13,639 bases of DNA from CAZDCZ01 sp964504155. GTDB lineage: Bacteria > Bacteroidota > Bacteroidia > Bacteroidales > UBA12077. The position numbers and the translations under genes were made by a program. The DNA is taken from contig CAZDCZ010000077.1 in the NCBI GenBank assembly GCA_964504155.1, positions 1 to 13,639 on the forward strand, given 5' to 3'. Under the pieces are notes generated by a model. The model was not told the origin of the DNA. It did not search any database and worked only from the letters and a program-made list of their open reading frames with translations. This document shows, in pieces, positions 7,963 through 13,639 of this stretch. Every line of letters begins with the position of its first letter. The first letter of the stretch is position 1.

Positions 7963-8002
7963 ATACCTAAATAATTTATGCTTTCCTATTCTAAAAAGTG
8001 TG

Positions 8003-8033
8003 CAAAATTAAGTATAAAATAGAAAATTTCCAA
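8003..8033 (-). promoter_or_regulatory. Bacteroidota-type promoter of the ABC-F gene
   Basis: On the minus strand the -7 element TAATTTTG (8010 to 8003) matches TAnnTTTG exactly. The -33 TTG (8033 to 8031) lies 20 nt upstream. Transcription should start near 7997, giving a leader of about 35 nt before the ATG at 7962. Confidence 0.65.
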
Positions 8034-8118
8034 TAAAGTATGCTTAAAAAATAATGAAGAAAGCCATAAATTATTTGGTTGATTGTTATGATTGCGATAT
8101 AAGAGTTACTCTATTGAA

Positions 8119-8970
8119 TTAAAATAGTTTTTTGTTTTTATGGCAATAGGTTACCGCTCCATTAATTTCGTAATAGTTTTGATGATATTCTTCTGCTTTA
8201 TAAAATTCTTTTGCTTCGCTTACTTTAGTTGTAATATTATACCCTTTGCTTTTAAGAATTTTAATGAGTTTATTAGCAATTACTTTCTGATTTTCTTTAG
8301 TATAAAATATTTCCGATCGATATTGTTTTCCAATATTAGGACCTTGTCTGTCAAGTTGTGTTGGATCGTGAATTTCAAAAAAACGTTTTGTCAATTCTTC
8401 GAAATTAGTAATTGTCTTATCGAAAATAATTTTTACTACTTCGGCATAATTACTTTTCTCGGAGCACACAAACTCATAACTTGGTTTTTTTTCTGTACCT
8501 CCAATATATCCCGATTCTACAGAAATAACCCCTTTGTGGTTTTTCATAAAATACTCTACACCCCAAAAACACCCCCCAGCATAATAAGCTATTTCTCTTT
8601 CTTTTTTATCGGGAATAAAATCTAAAGAAATAGAATTAACACAATGACGAGTATTTTTCTCGGTATAAGCTTCGTTTAGAAAAACATGTCCAAGATGAGC
8701 CTTGCAATTAGAACAAACTATTTCGGTACGCATTCCGTCGGCATCAATGCTATGCTTTACTGCTCCTTCAATTTCATTATCGAAACTTGGCCAACCGCAA
8801 TTCGATGAAAATTTATCTGACGATTTATATAATTTACTTCCACATTGTTTACAAACATAGGTGCCTATTTCGTTAAAATCATTATATATCCCAGAAAAAG
8901 GAGGTTCTGTTCCTTTATCTATAATAATCTGCTTTTCAATATCGTTTAATTTTTTTTTGTTTTGTGCCAT
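8119..8970 (-). CDS. msrBA: Bifunctional methionine sulfoxide reductase, MsrB-MsrA fusion
   Basis: A 283-residue cytoplasmic enzyme (no signal peptide) that repairs oxidised methionine. The N-terminal MsrB domain (about 1-120) reduces the R epimer. It has zinc-binding CxxC pairs C40/C43 and C86/C89, the SNCGWPSF motif (C58) and the nucleophile C110 in RHCVNS. The C-terminal MsrA domain (about 125-283) reduces the S epimer, with nucleophile C134 in GGCFWGVE and the family motifs SGYIGG, EIHDPTQLDRQG, GKQYRSEIF and AEEYHQNYY. C276 near the C-terminus is a candidate resolving cysteine. All expected catalytic and metal residues are present. The B-then-A order is the reverse of the MsrA-MsrB order of Haemophilus and Neisseria fusions. 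It stands alone. A palindrome lies 29-50 bp upstream of the start. I found no clear promoter or terminator. Confidence 0.96.
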   Translation of the reverse strand: MAQNKKKLNDIEKQIIIDKGTEPPFSGIYNDFNEIGTYVCKQCGSKLYKSSDKFSSNCGWPSFDNEIEGAVKHSIDADGMRTEIVCSNCKAHLGHVFLNEAYTEKNTRHCVNSISLDFIPDKKEREIAYYAGGCFWGVEYFMKNHKGVISVESGYIGGTEKKPSYEFVCSEKSNYAEVVKIIFDKTITNFEELTKRFFEIHDPTQLDRQGPNIGKQYRSEIFYTKENQKVIANKLIKILKSKGYNITTKVSEAKEFYKAEEYHQNYYEINGAVTYCHKNKKLF

Positions 8971-8998
8971 ATTATTTTTATTTATAAATATTTCGCAT

Positions 8999-9020
8999 AT
9001 TGAAATATATTAGTTTCAAT
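8999..9020. promoter_or_regulatory. Palindrome upstream of msrBA, candidate operator
   Basis: Perfect 7 bp arms ATTGAAA (8999-9005) and TTTCAAT (9014-9020) are separated by 8 nt, an operator-like size. They sit 29-50 bp upstream of the msrBA ATG, where a regulator would overlap the promoter. In such A/T-rich DNA chance is not excluded, and no regulator is identified. Confidence 0.3.
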
Positions 9021-9052
9021 TTATTTATAAAATTACAATACAAATATCAGAA

Positions 9053-9095
9053 AATAAAAAAAGGATTAACTAGTTTTTCAACTAATTAATCCTTT
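9053..9095 (-). terminator. Terminator of tRNA-Pro
   Basis: Arms 9060-9074 and 9081-9095 pair at 14 of 15 positions (AAAGGATTAACTAGT against its complement) around a 6 nt loop. In the leftward direction the stem ends in a run of T. It starts 7 nt past the tRNA-Pro 3' end. Confidence 0.8.
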
Positions 9096-9101
9096 TGAGT
9101 G

Positions 9102-9176
9102 TCGGGGTGGCAGGATTCGAACCTGCGGTCTCCTGCTCCCAAAGCAGGCGCGATGACCGGGCTACGCTACACCCCG
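9102..9176 (-). tRNA. tRNA-Pro (UGG)
   Basis: A 75 nt tRNA on the minus strand. The acceptor stem is CGGGGTG (from 9176) with CACCCCG (9109-9103) and discriminator A at 9102. The anticodon loop TTTGGGA sits between CCTGC and GCAGG and reads UGG, decoding CCA and, by wobble, other proline codons. The T arm contains GGTTCGAATCC. The 3' CCA is not encoded (the genomic bases are CA after the discriminator), so it must be added enzymatically. Confidence 0.97.
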
Positions 9177-9211
9177 AAATTTTCTTTTGCCATTTTTATA
9201 TTTTAGCGTTG

Positions 9212-9243
9212 CAAAAGTACTAGAGTTTTTCAATAAAACAAAA
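9212..9243 (-). promoter_or_regulatory. Promoter of tRNA-Pro
   Basis: On the minus strand the -7 element TACTTTTG (9219 to 9212) is an exact TAnnTTTG match. The -33 TTTTG (9243 to 9239) lies exactly 19 nt upstream. The start would be near 9205, about 30 nt before the mature tRNA. The -33 bases are shared with the end of the tRNA-Ser terminator hairpin. Confidence 0.75.
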
Positions 9244-9271
9244 ATAATTAAAACTATTTTTAATTATTTTT
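9239..9271 (-). terminator. A/T-only terminator of tRNA-Ser
   Basis: AAAAATAATTAAAA (9240-9253) pairs perfectly over 14 bp with 9258-9271 around a 4 nt loop. Leftward, the 3' arm ends in T5 and runs into a T-rich stretch. The stem lacks G and C, so it is weaker than usual, but it begins only 4 nt past the tRNA-Ser end. Confidence 0.55.
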
Positions 9272-9273
9272 TT

Positions 9274-9362
<89 letters not shown>

Positions 9363-9373
9363 TAAAAGCACGA

Positions 9374-9406
9374 CAAAAGTATAAAATTGATTGAGAACAG
9401 CAAAAA
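9374..9406 (-). promoter_or_regulatory. Promoter of tRNA-Ser
   Basis: On the minus strand the -7 element TACTTTTG (9381 to 9374) is an exact match. The -33 TTTTTG (9406 to 9401) lies 19 nt upstream. The same -7 octamer and spacing occur at the tRNA-Pro promoter. The start would be near 9367, very close to the mature 5' end at 9362. Confidence 0.75.
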
Positions 9407-9442
9407 TATATCTTAAAAAAATTCTTGCTTTTTTAAATTCCT

Positions 9443-9480
9443 AAAAAAAAAGTTGCTATTGAAATCAATAACAACCTTTT
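9443..9480 (-). terminator. Terminator of the clpS-nfeD-floA cluster
   Basis: GTTGCTATTG (9452-9461) pairs with CAATAACAAC (9466-9475), with one wobble pair and a 4 nt loop. On the minus strand the hairpin is followed by an uninterrupted T9 run (complement of 9443-9451). It lies about 25 nt past the floA stop codon. Confidence 0.85.
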
Positions 9481-9500
9481 ATGATTTTACTCAAAAAAAA

Positions 9501-10487
9501 TTATTTGTCTTTTTTTCTTTTAATTTCTTTCGGAGTACCAATAGTTTCTCTCATCTGAGTATCAGATTGTATATTTTTAATTTTATAATAATCCATTACA
9601 CCAAGATTTCCTTCACGAAAGGCTTGAGAAATTGCTTTTGGAATTTCTGCTTCGGCTCTAATAACATCAGCTTTTGCTTCTTGTGCTTTTGCTTTCATTT
9701 CTTGTTCTAAAGCAACAGCCATAGCACGACGTTCTTCAGCTCTTGCCTGAGCAATATTTTTATCGGCATTTGCTTGATCCATTTGTAATACAGCACCAAT
9801 ATTCTTTCCAATATCAATATCAGCAATATCAATCGAAAGGATTTCGAAAGCTGTTCCTGCGTCCAAACCTTTTTCTAAAACTACTCTTGATATTGAATCG
9901 GGATTTTCTAATACTGCCTTATGCGATGCAGCTGAACCTATAGACGAAACACACCCCTCTCCAACACGAGCTAATACAGTTTCTTCGCCGGCACCACCAA
10001 CAAGTTGTTTAATATTTGCACGTACAGTAACCCTTGCTTTACAAATAAGCTGAATACCATCTTTAGCAACTGCCGTAATAGGCGGAGTATCAATAACCTT
10101 CGGATTTACCGACATCTGAACTGCCTCGAATACATCACGACCTGCAAGATCGATAGCTGTAGCCATTTTAAAATTGAGTTCAATATTTGCTTTCCCTGCC
10201 GATACTAATGCATGAACAACTTCAGGCACTCTCCCTCCGGCTAGAAAATGGGCTTCCATATCGTTTCTATTCAAATCTATTCCGGCTTTGCTCCCTTCTA
10301 TCATAGCATTAACAATAACTGCAGGTGGAACTTTTCTCCAACGCATTAATATTAATTGCAATAAAGATACTCTTACACCCGATACAAGCGCAGAAAACCA
10401 CAAACCAATTGGGATAAAATATAGAATTATCCATAAACCAACTAGAGCGGCAATAATAATAATTACCAATGTTCCAATACTATCCAT
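9501..10487 (-). CDS. floA: Flotillin-like protein FloA
   Basis: A 328-residue bacterial flotillin that scaffolds functional membrane microdomains at the inner face of the cytoplasmic membrane. The N-terminal hydrophobic segment (about 6-35, TLVIIIIAALVGLWIILYF) is a membrane-inserted hairpin or anchor. The SPFH-like core (about 51-225) has FloA hallmarks: KVPPAVIVNAMIEGSKAG, DMEAHFLAGGRV, GKANIELNF and TPPITAVAKDGIQL. An Ala/Glu-rich coiled coil (about 236-292) drives oligomerisation. The tail is basic (KRKKDK). The length matches Bacillus FloA/YqfA (about 330). It starts 6 bp after the nfeD stop, so it is co-transcribed and probably translationally coupled. NfeD-FloA pairing is conserved in bacteria; the partner may stabilise or regulate the flotillin assembly. 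Confidence 0.97.
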   Translation of the reverse strand: MDSIGTLVIIIIAALVGLWIILYFIPIGLWFSALVSGVRVSLLQLILMRWRKVPPAVIVNAMIEGSKAGIDLNRNDMEAHFLAGGRVPEVVHALVSAGKANIELNFKMATAIDLAGRDVFEAVQMSVNPKVIDTPPITAVAKDGIQLICKARVTVRANIKQLVGGAGEETVLARVGEGCVSSIGSAASHKAVLENPDSISRVVLEKGLDAGTAFEILSIDIADIDIGKNIGAVLQMDQANADKNIAQARAEERRAMAVALEQEMKAKAQEAKADVIRAEAEIPKAISQAFREGNLGVMDYYKIKNIQSDTQMRETIGTPKEIKRKKDK

Positions 10488-10493
10488 ATAATT

Positions 10494-10961
10494 TTATTTT
10501 AAAGATTTAACAATGATTACTGATCCTGATATTTTTACAACTTCTATCTTTTCTTTATTATCGATATATGGTCCAATAGATTTTGAATCATAATATTTAT
10601 CATTAATAAGCACTTTTCCATAAGGATTTAATCTAGTAACTGTTTCGCCTATTTCACCAATTTCTATTTTATCACTAATATCGGAGCTTACCTTACTTTC
10701 AATTTTTGTATTTAACATAAAACTTTTCCATGTACGCGAACGCAAAGAAAAATATATAGTTAAAATAAGCATTAACGCAGTACCTAATACTATATAATGA
10801 CCTATTGAAGAACCATAATTATGATATCCAAAATAAATACCTGTAATTACAAGTATAGCTCCGGCAATGCCTGCAATTGTAACACCTGGAATTAATAGAA
10901 ACTCAACAAAAAATAAAAAAACTCCTAATAATATTAATAATATAATAGCTGTTATCGACAT
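10494..10961 (-). CDS. NfeD family membrane protein (short form)
   Basis: A 155-residue inner-membrane protein of the short, protease-lacking NfeD class. Three hydrophobic segments at about 3-24, 26-46 and 53-73 are followed by a linker. The C-terminal OB-fold domain (about 101-155) has the NfeD signature GEIGETVTRLNPYGKVLI and ends EVVKISGSVIIVKSLK. It has no ClpP-like Ser/Lys protease domain, unlike long NfeD. It lies 8 bp after clpS and 6 bp before floA. Short NfeD proteins usually neighbour a flotillin or stomatin, and this pair fits that pattern. Partnership with FloA is inferred from family knowledge and gene order. Confidence 0.92.
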   Translation of the reverse strand: MSITAIILLILLGVFLFFVEFLLIPGVTIAGIAGAILVITGIYFGYHNYGSSIGHYIVLGTALMLILTIYFSLRSRTWKSFMLNTKIESKVSSDISDKIEIGEIGETVTRLNPYGKVLINDKYYDSKSIGPYIDNKEKIEVVKISGSVIIVKSLK

Positions 10962-10969
10962 AAATAAAT

Positions 10970-11248
10970 TTATATAAGTGACACTTCTAATCCTCTATTT
11001 TCTAATTCTATTTTCATTTCTTGCAATTCGGAATAACTCCCCTTTTTAATATTGCATTTTCCGGAATAATGAACTAAATAAGCACACTGTTCAGCTTGAA
11101 TTTTGTCGTGATTACAAATTCCTATAAGCGAATTAATAACATATTCAAAATCGTGAACATCATCATTATGTAGAATTAAATAATTACCTTTATCTCTATT
11201 ATGAGATTCTAAATAATCATTCTCACCTTTTTGTTCTTCATTCATCAT
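10970..11248 (-). CDS. clpS: ClpS, N-end rule adaptor of the Clp protease
   Basis: A 92-residue cytoplasmic adaptor that delivers proteins with N-degron residues to a Clp ATPase/ClpP protease. After a short variable tail (1-20) it has the ClpS core: NYLILHNDD with N28, D29 and D30 (equivalent to E. coli N34-D36, which bind the substrate amino group) and VHYSGK with H60 (equivalent to H66). SELQEMKIELENRGLEVSLI closes the fold. Two adjacent ATGs (11248 and 11245) could start it. A weak promoter fits upstream: TTG, 19 nt, TATATTTA (7 of 8 bases), ending about 4 nt before the ATG, which would make the mRNA almost leaderless. It is the first gene of the clpS-nfeD-floA cluster; clpA and clpP are not in the window. 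Confidence 0.93.
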   Translation of the reverse strand: MMNEEQKGENDYLESHNRDKGNYLILHNDDVHDFEYVINSLIGICNHDKIQAEQCAYLVHYSGKCNIKKGSYSELQEMKIELENRGLEVSLI

Positions 11249-11303
11249 TACGTAAATATATAATATATTTTTCTAAAATCAAGGGACATCTTTTTTTTCT
11301 ACA

Positions 11304-11324
11304 CAATTAATATAACATTAATTG
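11304..11324. repeat. Short palindrome upstream of clpS
   Basis: CAATTAAT (11304-11311) and ATTAATTG (11317-11324) form a perfect 8 bp inverted repeat with a 5 nt loop, 56-76 bp upstream of the clpS start. Leftward it is followed by A-rich sequence rather than a T run, so it is not an ordinary terminator of the upstream gene. An operator or chance A/T palindrome are the options. Confidence 0.3.
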
Positions 11325-11398
11325 AATTTGCGAAATTTCTAATGTCTGTAATTCCAAATTATTCGTTTCTAATTTTATAATTCATTACTATAATAGTA

Positions 11399-13534
11399 TC
11401 AATTATAAAAAGATGCATGGATTTCTGAATTTAATAAATTCCTATCATCTAATTTTCTTTTAATTGCATCGGCTTTATTATAGGTTTTAAATTTTCCTAT
11501 TACTATAATATTTCTCCCAGCTTTCCTTATTCTTTTTATCTCATATCCTTCTAATAATGTATTTTTGACATTTTCAAAATTCGACTCATTATCTATTGTT
11601 ACTTGTACATGTAGTTCAAAATACAATTTATTATCACGCACATTATTAACAGACTGAAGATACTCATTCTTGCTATTTTCTCTATATTTCTTCTCGTTTT
11701 CCCTAGCAGTAGCAATTGTTACTCTTTGGTTATTTTCGTAAGCAATAATAAATGCATCATTAAAACCACATTCTTTTACTTTAGGCATAGCTTTTACTGC
11801 TTCGTCGTAGAAATTAAAATTGCCGGCAAAATATCGAATAATTTTAGCATTAGATTTTTTAAACCCTATACAGGGATACAGACCCTTAAATATTTTTGGC
11901 TTAACACTATTATTAAAAGCTCCTAACTGAATAATATATACAACACCATCGGGCAACTCAATATTTATAGGAATTGGATTTTGTTCTGTATAAAAATTTT
12001 TCTTTATCTCTAATCCCAAATTTTCTATTTCGCTATTTTTAAAAAGATCATTTTTACTATTTAACTCTAATTTCTTCTTTTTCAGATTAGTATTCTTAAT
12101 ATTCCTTTCAGCTAATATTTCTTCTTCTAAATTATTATGATTTTCAAAACTAATCTTCTCTAAATTGCGAATCTTATCATAACTACTATCTGCAATCTCT
12201 TGACACCTAGCTACATTAACTTCTAATTTATAAATTAATTCATTATATTGTTTTCTTTTACTTTCAACAATTTCCTTACTCAACTTTTTCTTATAATCAT
12301 CAATTACCCATCTTAACGAATCAGCTTTAAGCTGATATTTAATAGATTTTTCAATAGTATTGTCATATCCACAATTTAGATCATAAATACTTTTACTATC
12401 GTTACTACTTTGCATTTCTTTATTTATCGATATGTTTTGTTTTTCAGAGTAAAATAAATCTGCAAACTCTTTTAAACTTTCTAAATTTTTAATGTTTTTT
12501 GTCTCTTCAGAAATATCAATATTATAGATATTTACAGAATCAGATTTGCAGTTTCTATCTGATACAAAATCAGCTTTCAAATTAGTATTATTAGGAATAT
12601 ATAAAAAATCGTTACTAGTTGAATTTATAGGAAAATTCAAGCTAACAGGTTCTGTCCATTTATTTGTTTCCCAATTCCAAGTGCTTTTAAAAATGTCGTA
12701 TCCACCTATAGTATAATGCCCCTTTGAAGCAAAATACAAAGTAGAACCGTCTGAATGTAAATATGGATAATCTTCATCGAAAGGAGTATTAATTATACTA
12801 CCTACATTCTCCGGTTTGCTCCATGTACTATCGTTTAATCTAACAACAGAAAAAATATCTTTGTCGCCCCATTTCTTATTCCTCATAGAGAAATAAAACA
12901 CTTCATTTTGCCGAATATTACTTGGCGTAAAAATACATGAAATATTATTTGTATCTATATTTTTACTATTCACAAAATTGTTATATACAACAAACTTACC
13001 ATCATTTAACTTGCTATTATATTTCCGATAAATATTGTTCTTTTGAATTTTTTCTATCTTATTTAACTCATGTAAAAAAACATTTTGCGTTACAAATTTT
13101 CCATTCTCTGCAATAGTAATATTATTCTCTAATTTGTATTTTTTTATCTGCAATCGACTTGCATTATATTTAAATCTATTATAATATTTAATTGCCTTAT
13201 CGAATTCGTAATTCATTTGATATGCTTTTGCAAGATAAAAGAAAACATCAGATGGAACATTTCTAGTTGAAGCAAATCGCAAATAATCTATGCCCTTTTC
13301 AGAATTATTATCAATAACTAAAAAACAAGCTCCGGCATAATAATTATACACTGGGTCTTTAGGATATTCTTTAAGCATTTGAGTAAAATATTCATAAGCA
13401 GAATTATATTTTTCATTACCAAACAATTGATATGCAGCATTAATATCATTAATAATAATATTTTCAATCTGACTATATATATTTCCCGTAAAATAGAGAA
13501 TAAATATTATTGATATTAATATCTTCTTAGTCAT
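11399..13534 (-). CDS. Secreted TPR / PD40 beta-propeller / double SPOR envelope protein
   Basis: A 711-residue exported protein. Residues 1-21 are a signal peptide (TKKILISIIFILYF core, then IYSQ). TPR-like helices span about 30-128 (YNSAYEYFTQMLKEYPKDPVY and FDKAIKYYNRF). PD40/WD40-like blades lie at about 175-345, with the typical EVFYFSMRNKKWGDKDIF and SDGSTLYFASKG...GGYDIFKS. A Lys/Glu-rich coiled coil covers about 395-512. Two SPOR-like modules end the protein: 531-605 (VYIIQLGAFNNS...) and 637-711 (LHVQVTI...NIIVIGKFKTYNKADAI). TPR plus PD40 recalls the T9SS protein PorE and related OmpA-family proteins, but the OmpA peptidoglycan-binding domain is absent and SPOR modules stand in its place. 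SPOR domains bind peptidoglycan stripped of peptides. A periplasmic peptidoglycan-linked role is inferred; the true function is unknown. It ends 150 bp before clpS, with no clear terminator between. Confidence 0.85.
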   Translation of the reverse strand: MTKKILISIIFILYFTGNIYSQIENIIINDINAAYQLFGNEKYNSAYEYFTQMLKEYPKDPVYNYYAGACFLVIDNNSEKGIDYLRFASTRNVPSDVFFYLAKAYQMNYEFDKAIKYYNRFKYNASRLQIKKYKLENNITIAENGKFVTQNVFLHELNKIEKIQKNNIYRKYNSKLNDGKFVVYNNFVNSKNIDTNNISCIFTPSNIRQNEVFYFSMRNKKWGDKDIFSVVRLNDSTWSKPENVGSIINTPFDEDYPYLHSDGSTLYFASKGHYTIGGYDIFKSTWNWETNKWTEPVSLNFPINSTSNDFLYIPNNTNLKADFVSDRNCKSDSVNIYNIDISEETKNIKNLESLKEFADLFYSEKQNISINKEMQSSNDSKSIYDLNCGYDNTIEKSIKYQLKADSLRWVIDDYKKKLSKEIVESKRKQYNELIYKLEVNVARCQEIADSSYDKIRNLEKISFENHNNLEEEILAERNIKNTNLKKKKLELNSKNDLFKNSEIENLGLEIKKNFYTEQNPIPINIELPDGVVYIIQLGAFNNSVKPKIFKGLYPCIGFKKSNAKIIRYFAGNFNFYDEAVKAMPKVKECGFNDAFIIAYENNQRVTIATARENEKKYRENSKNEYLQSVNNVRDNKLYFELHVQVTIDNESNFENVKNTLLEGYEIKRIRKAGRNIIVIGKFKTYNKADAIKRKLDDRNLLNSEIHASFYN

Positions 13535-13639
13535 ACAATTATGTTTTTTAATTACAAGTACTATTTACCTATATAAATAAAACTTCACTAGCATCCGAAA
13601 GTCGAAATTTTAAAAAGCCATCAGAATCCTATATTTTTG

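Noticed and set aside
8140..8625. 161-codon plus-strand open frame
   Set aside because: It is antisense to the MsrA domain of msrBA, whose catalytic motifs are intact. The Phe/Ile-rich product is typical of a reverse-strand shadow.
9453..10491. Plus-strand open frames across floA
   Set aside because: They are antisense to a fully conserved FloA and have no recognisable features or start signals.
11304..11324. Terminator of the TPR/PD40/SPOR gene
   Set aside because: The palindrome is all A/T apart from its end pairs and the leftward strand continues with A-rich rather than T-rich sequence.

Overview
The window looks like AT-rich chromosomal DNA of a Bacteroidota bacterium, most plausibly from the Bacteroidales/Marinilabiliales side. 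Four observations support this. One is a secreted protease ending in a type IX secretion (T9SS) type A sorting domain. Another is a set of PEGA-, GEVED- and PD40-containing envelope proteins. A third is promoters of the Bacteroidota form (TTG, 19-20 nt, TAnnTTTG), seen upstream of both tRNAs and the ABC-F gene. The last is the general absence of Shine-Dalgarno sequences. No phage, plasmid, CRISPR or intact insertion sequence is visible.

Layout. Positions 1-1231 (minus) hold the N-terminal 410 residues of a secreted PEGA-repeat protein that continues past the left edge. Positions 1232-1913 are a 680 bp non-coding stretch with two interlocked inverted repeats, a possible frameshifted gene remnant, and the protease promoter flanked by an 8 bp inverted repeat. 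Positions 1914-5849 (plus) encode a 1311-residue M4 (thermolysin-like) metalloprotease with prodomains, alternating GEVED and fibronectin III modules, an extra Cys-containing C-terminal module and a T9SS signal. Two hairpin terminators follow. Positions 5978-6348 are non-coding and contain a pair of REP-like palindromes in inverted orientation.

From 6349 to the right edge every gene is on the minus strand, so transcription runs right to left. The order of transcription is: a TPR/PD40/double-SPOR envelope protein (11399-13534); a tight clpS-nfeD-floA cluster (9501-11248) with its own terminator; tRNA-Ser(GCU); tRNA-Pro(UGG); a fused MsrB-MsrA methionine sulfoxide reductase; and a YbiT-type ABC-F protein whose second ATPase site has lost key residues. 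Each tRNA has its own promoter and terminator packed into about 100 bp.

The genes do not form one pathway. Common themes are cell-envelope and secreted proteins (PEGA protein, T9SS protease, NfeD/FloA membrane scaffold, SPOR protein) and protein quality control or stress (ClpS, MsrBA, ABC-F). I see no clear-cut new defence or mobile system. The most unusual items are the double-SPOR PD40 protein, the asymmetric ABC-F, the linkage of ClpS to NfeD/FloA, and the interlocked and REP-like repeats in the two long gaps.
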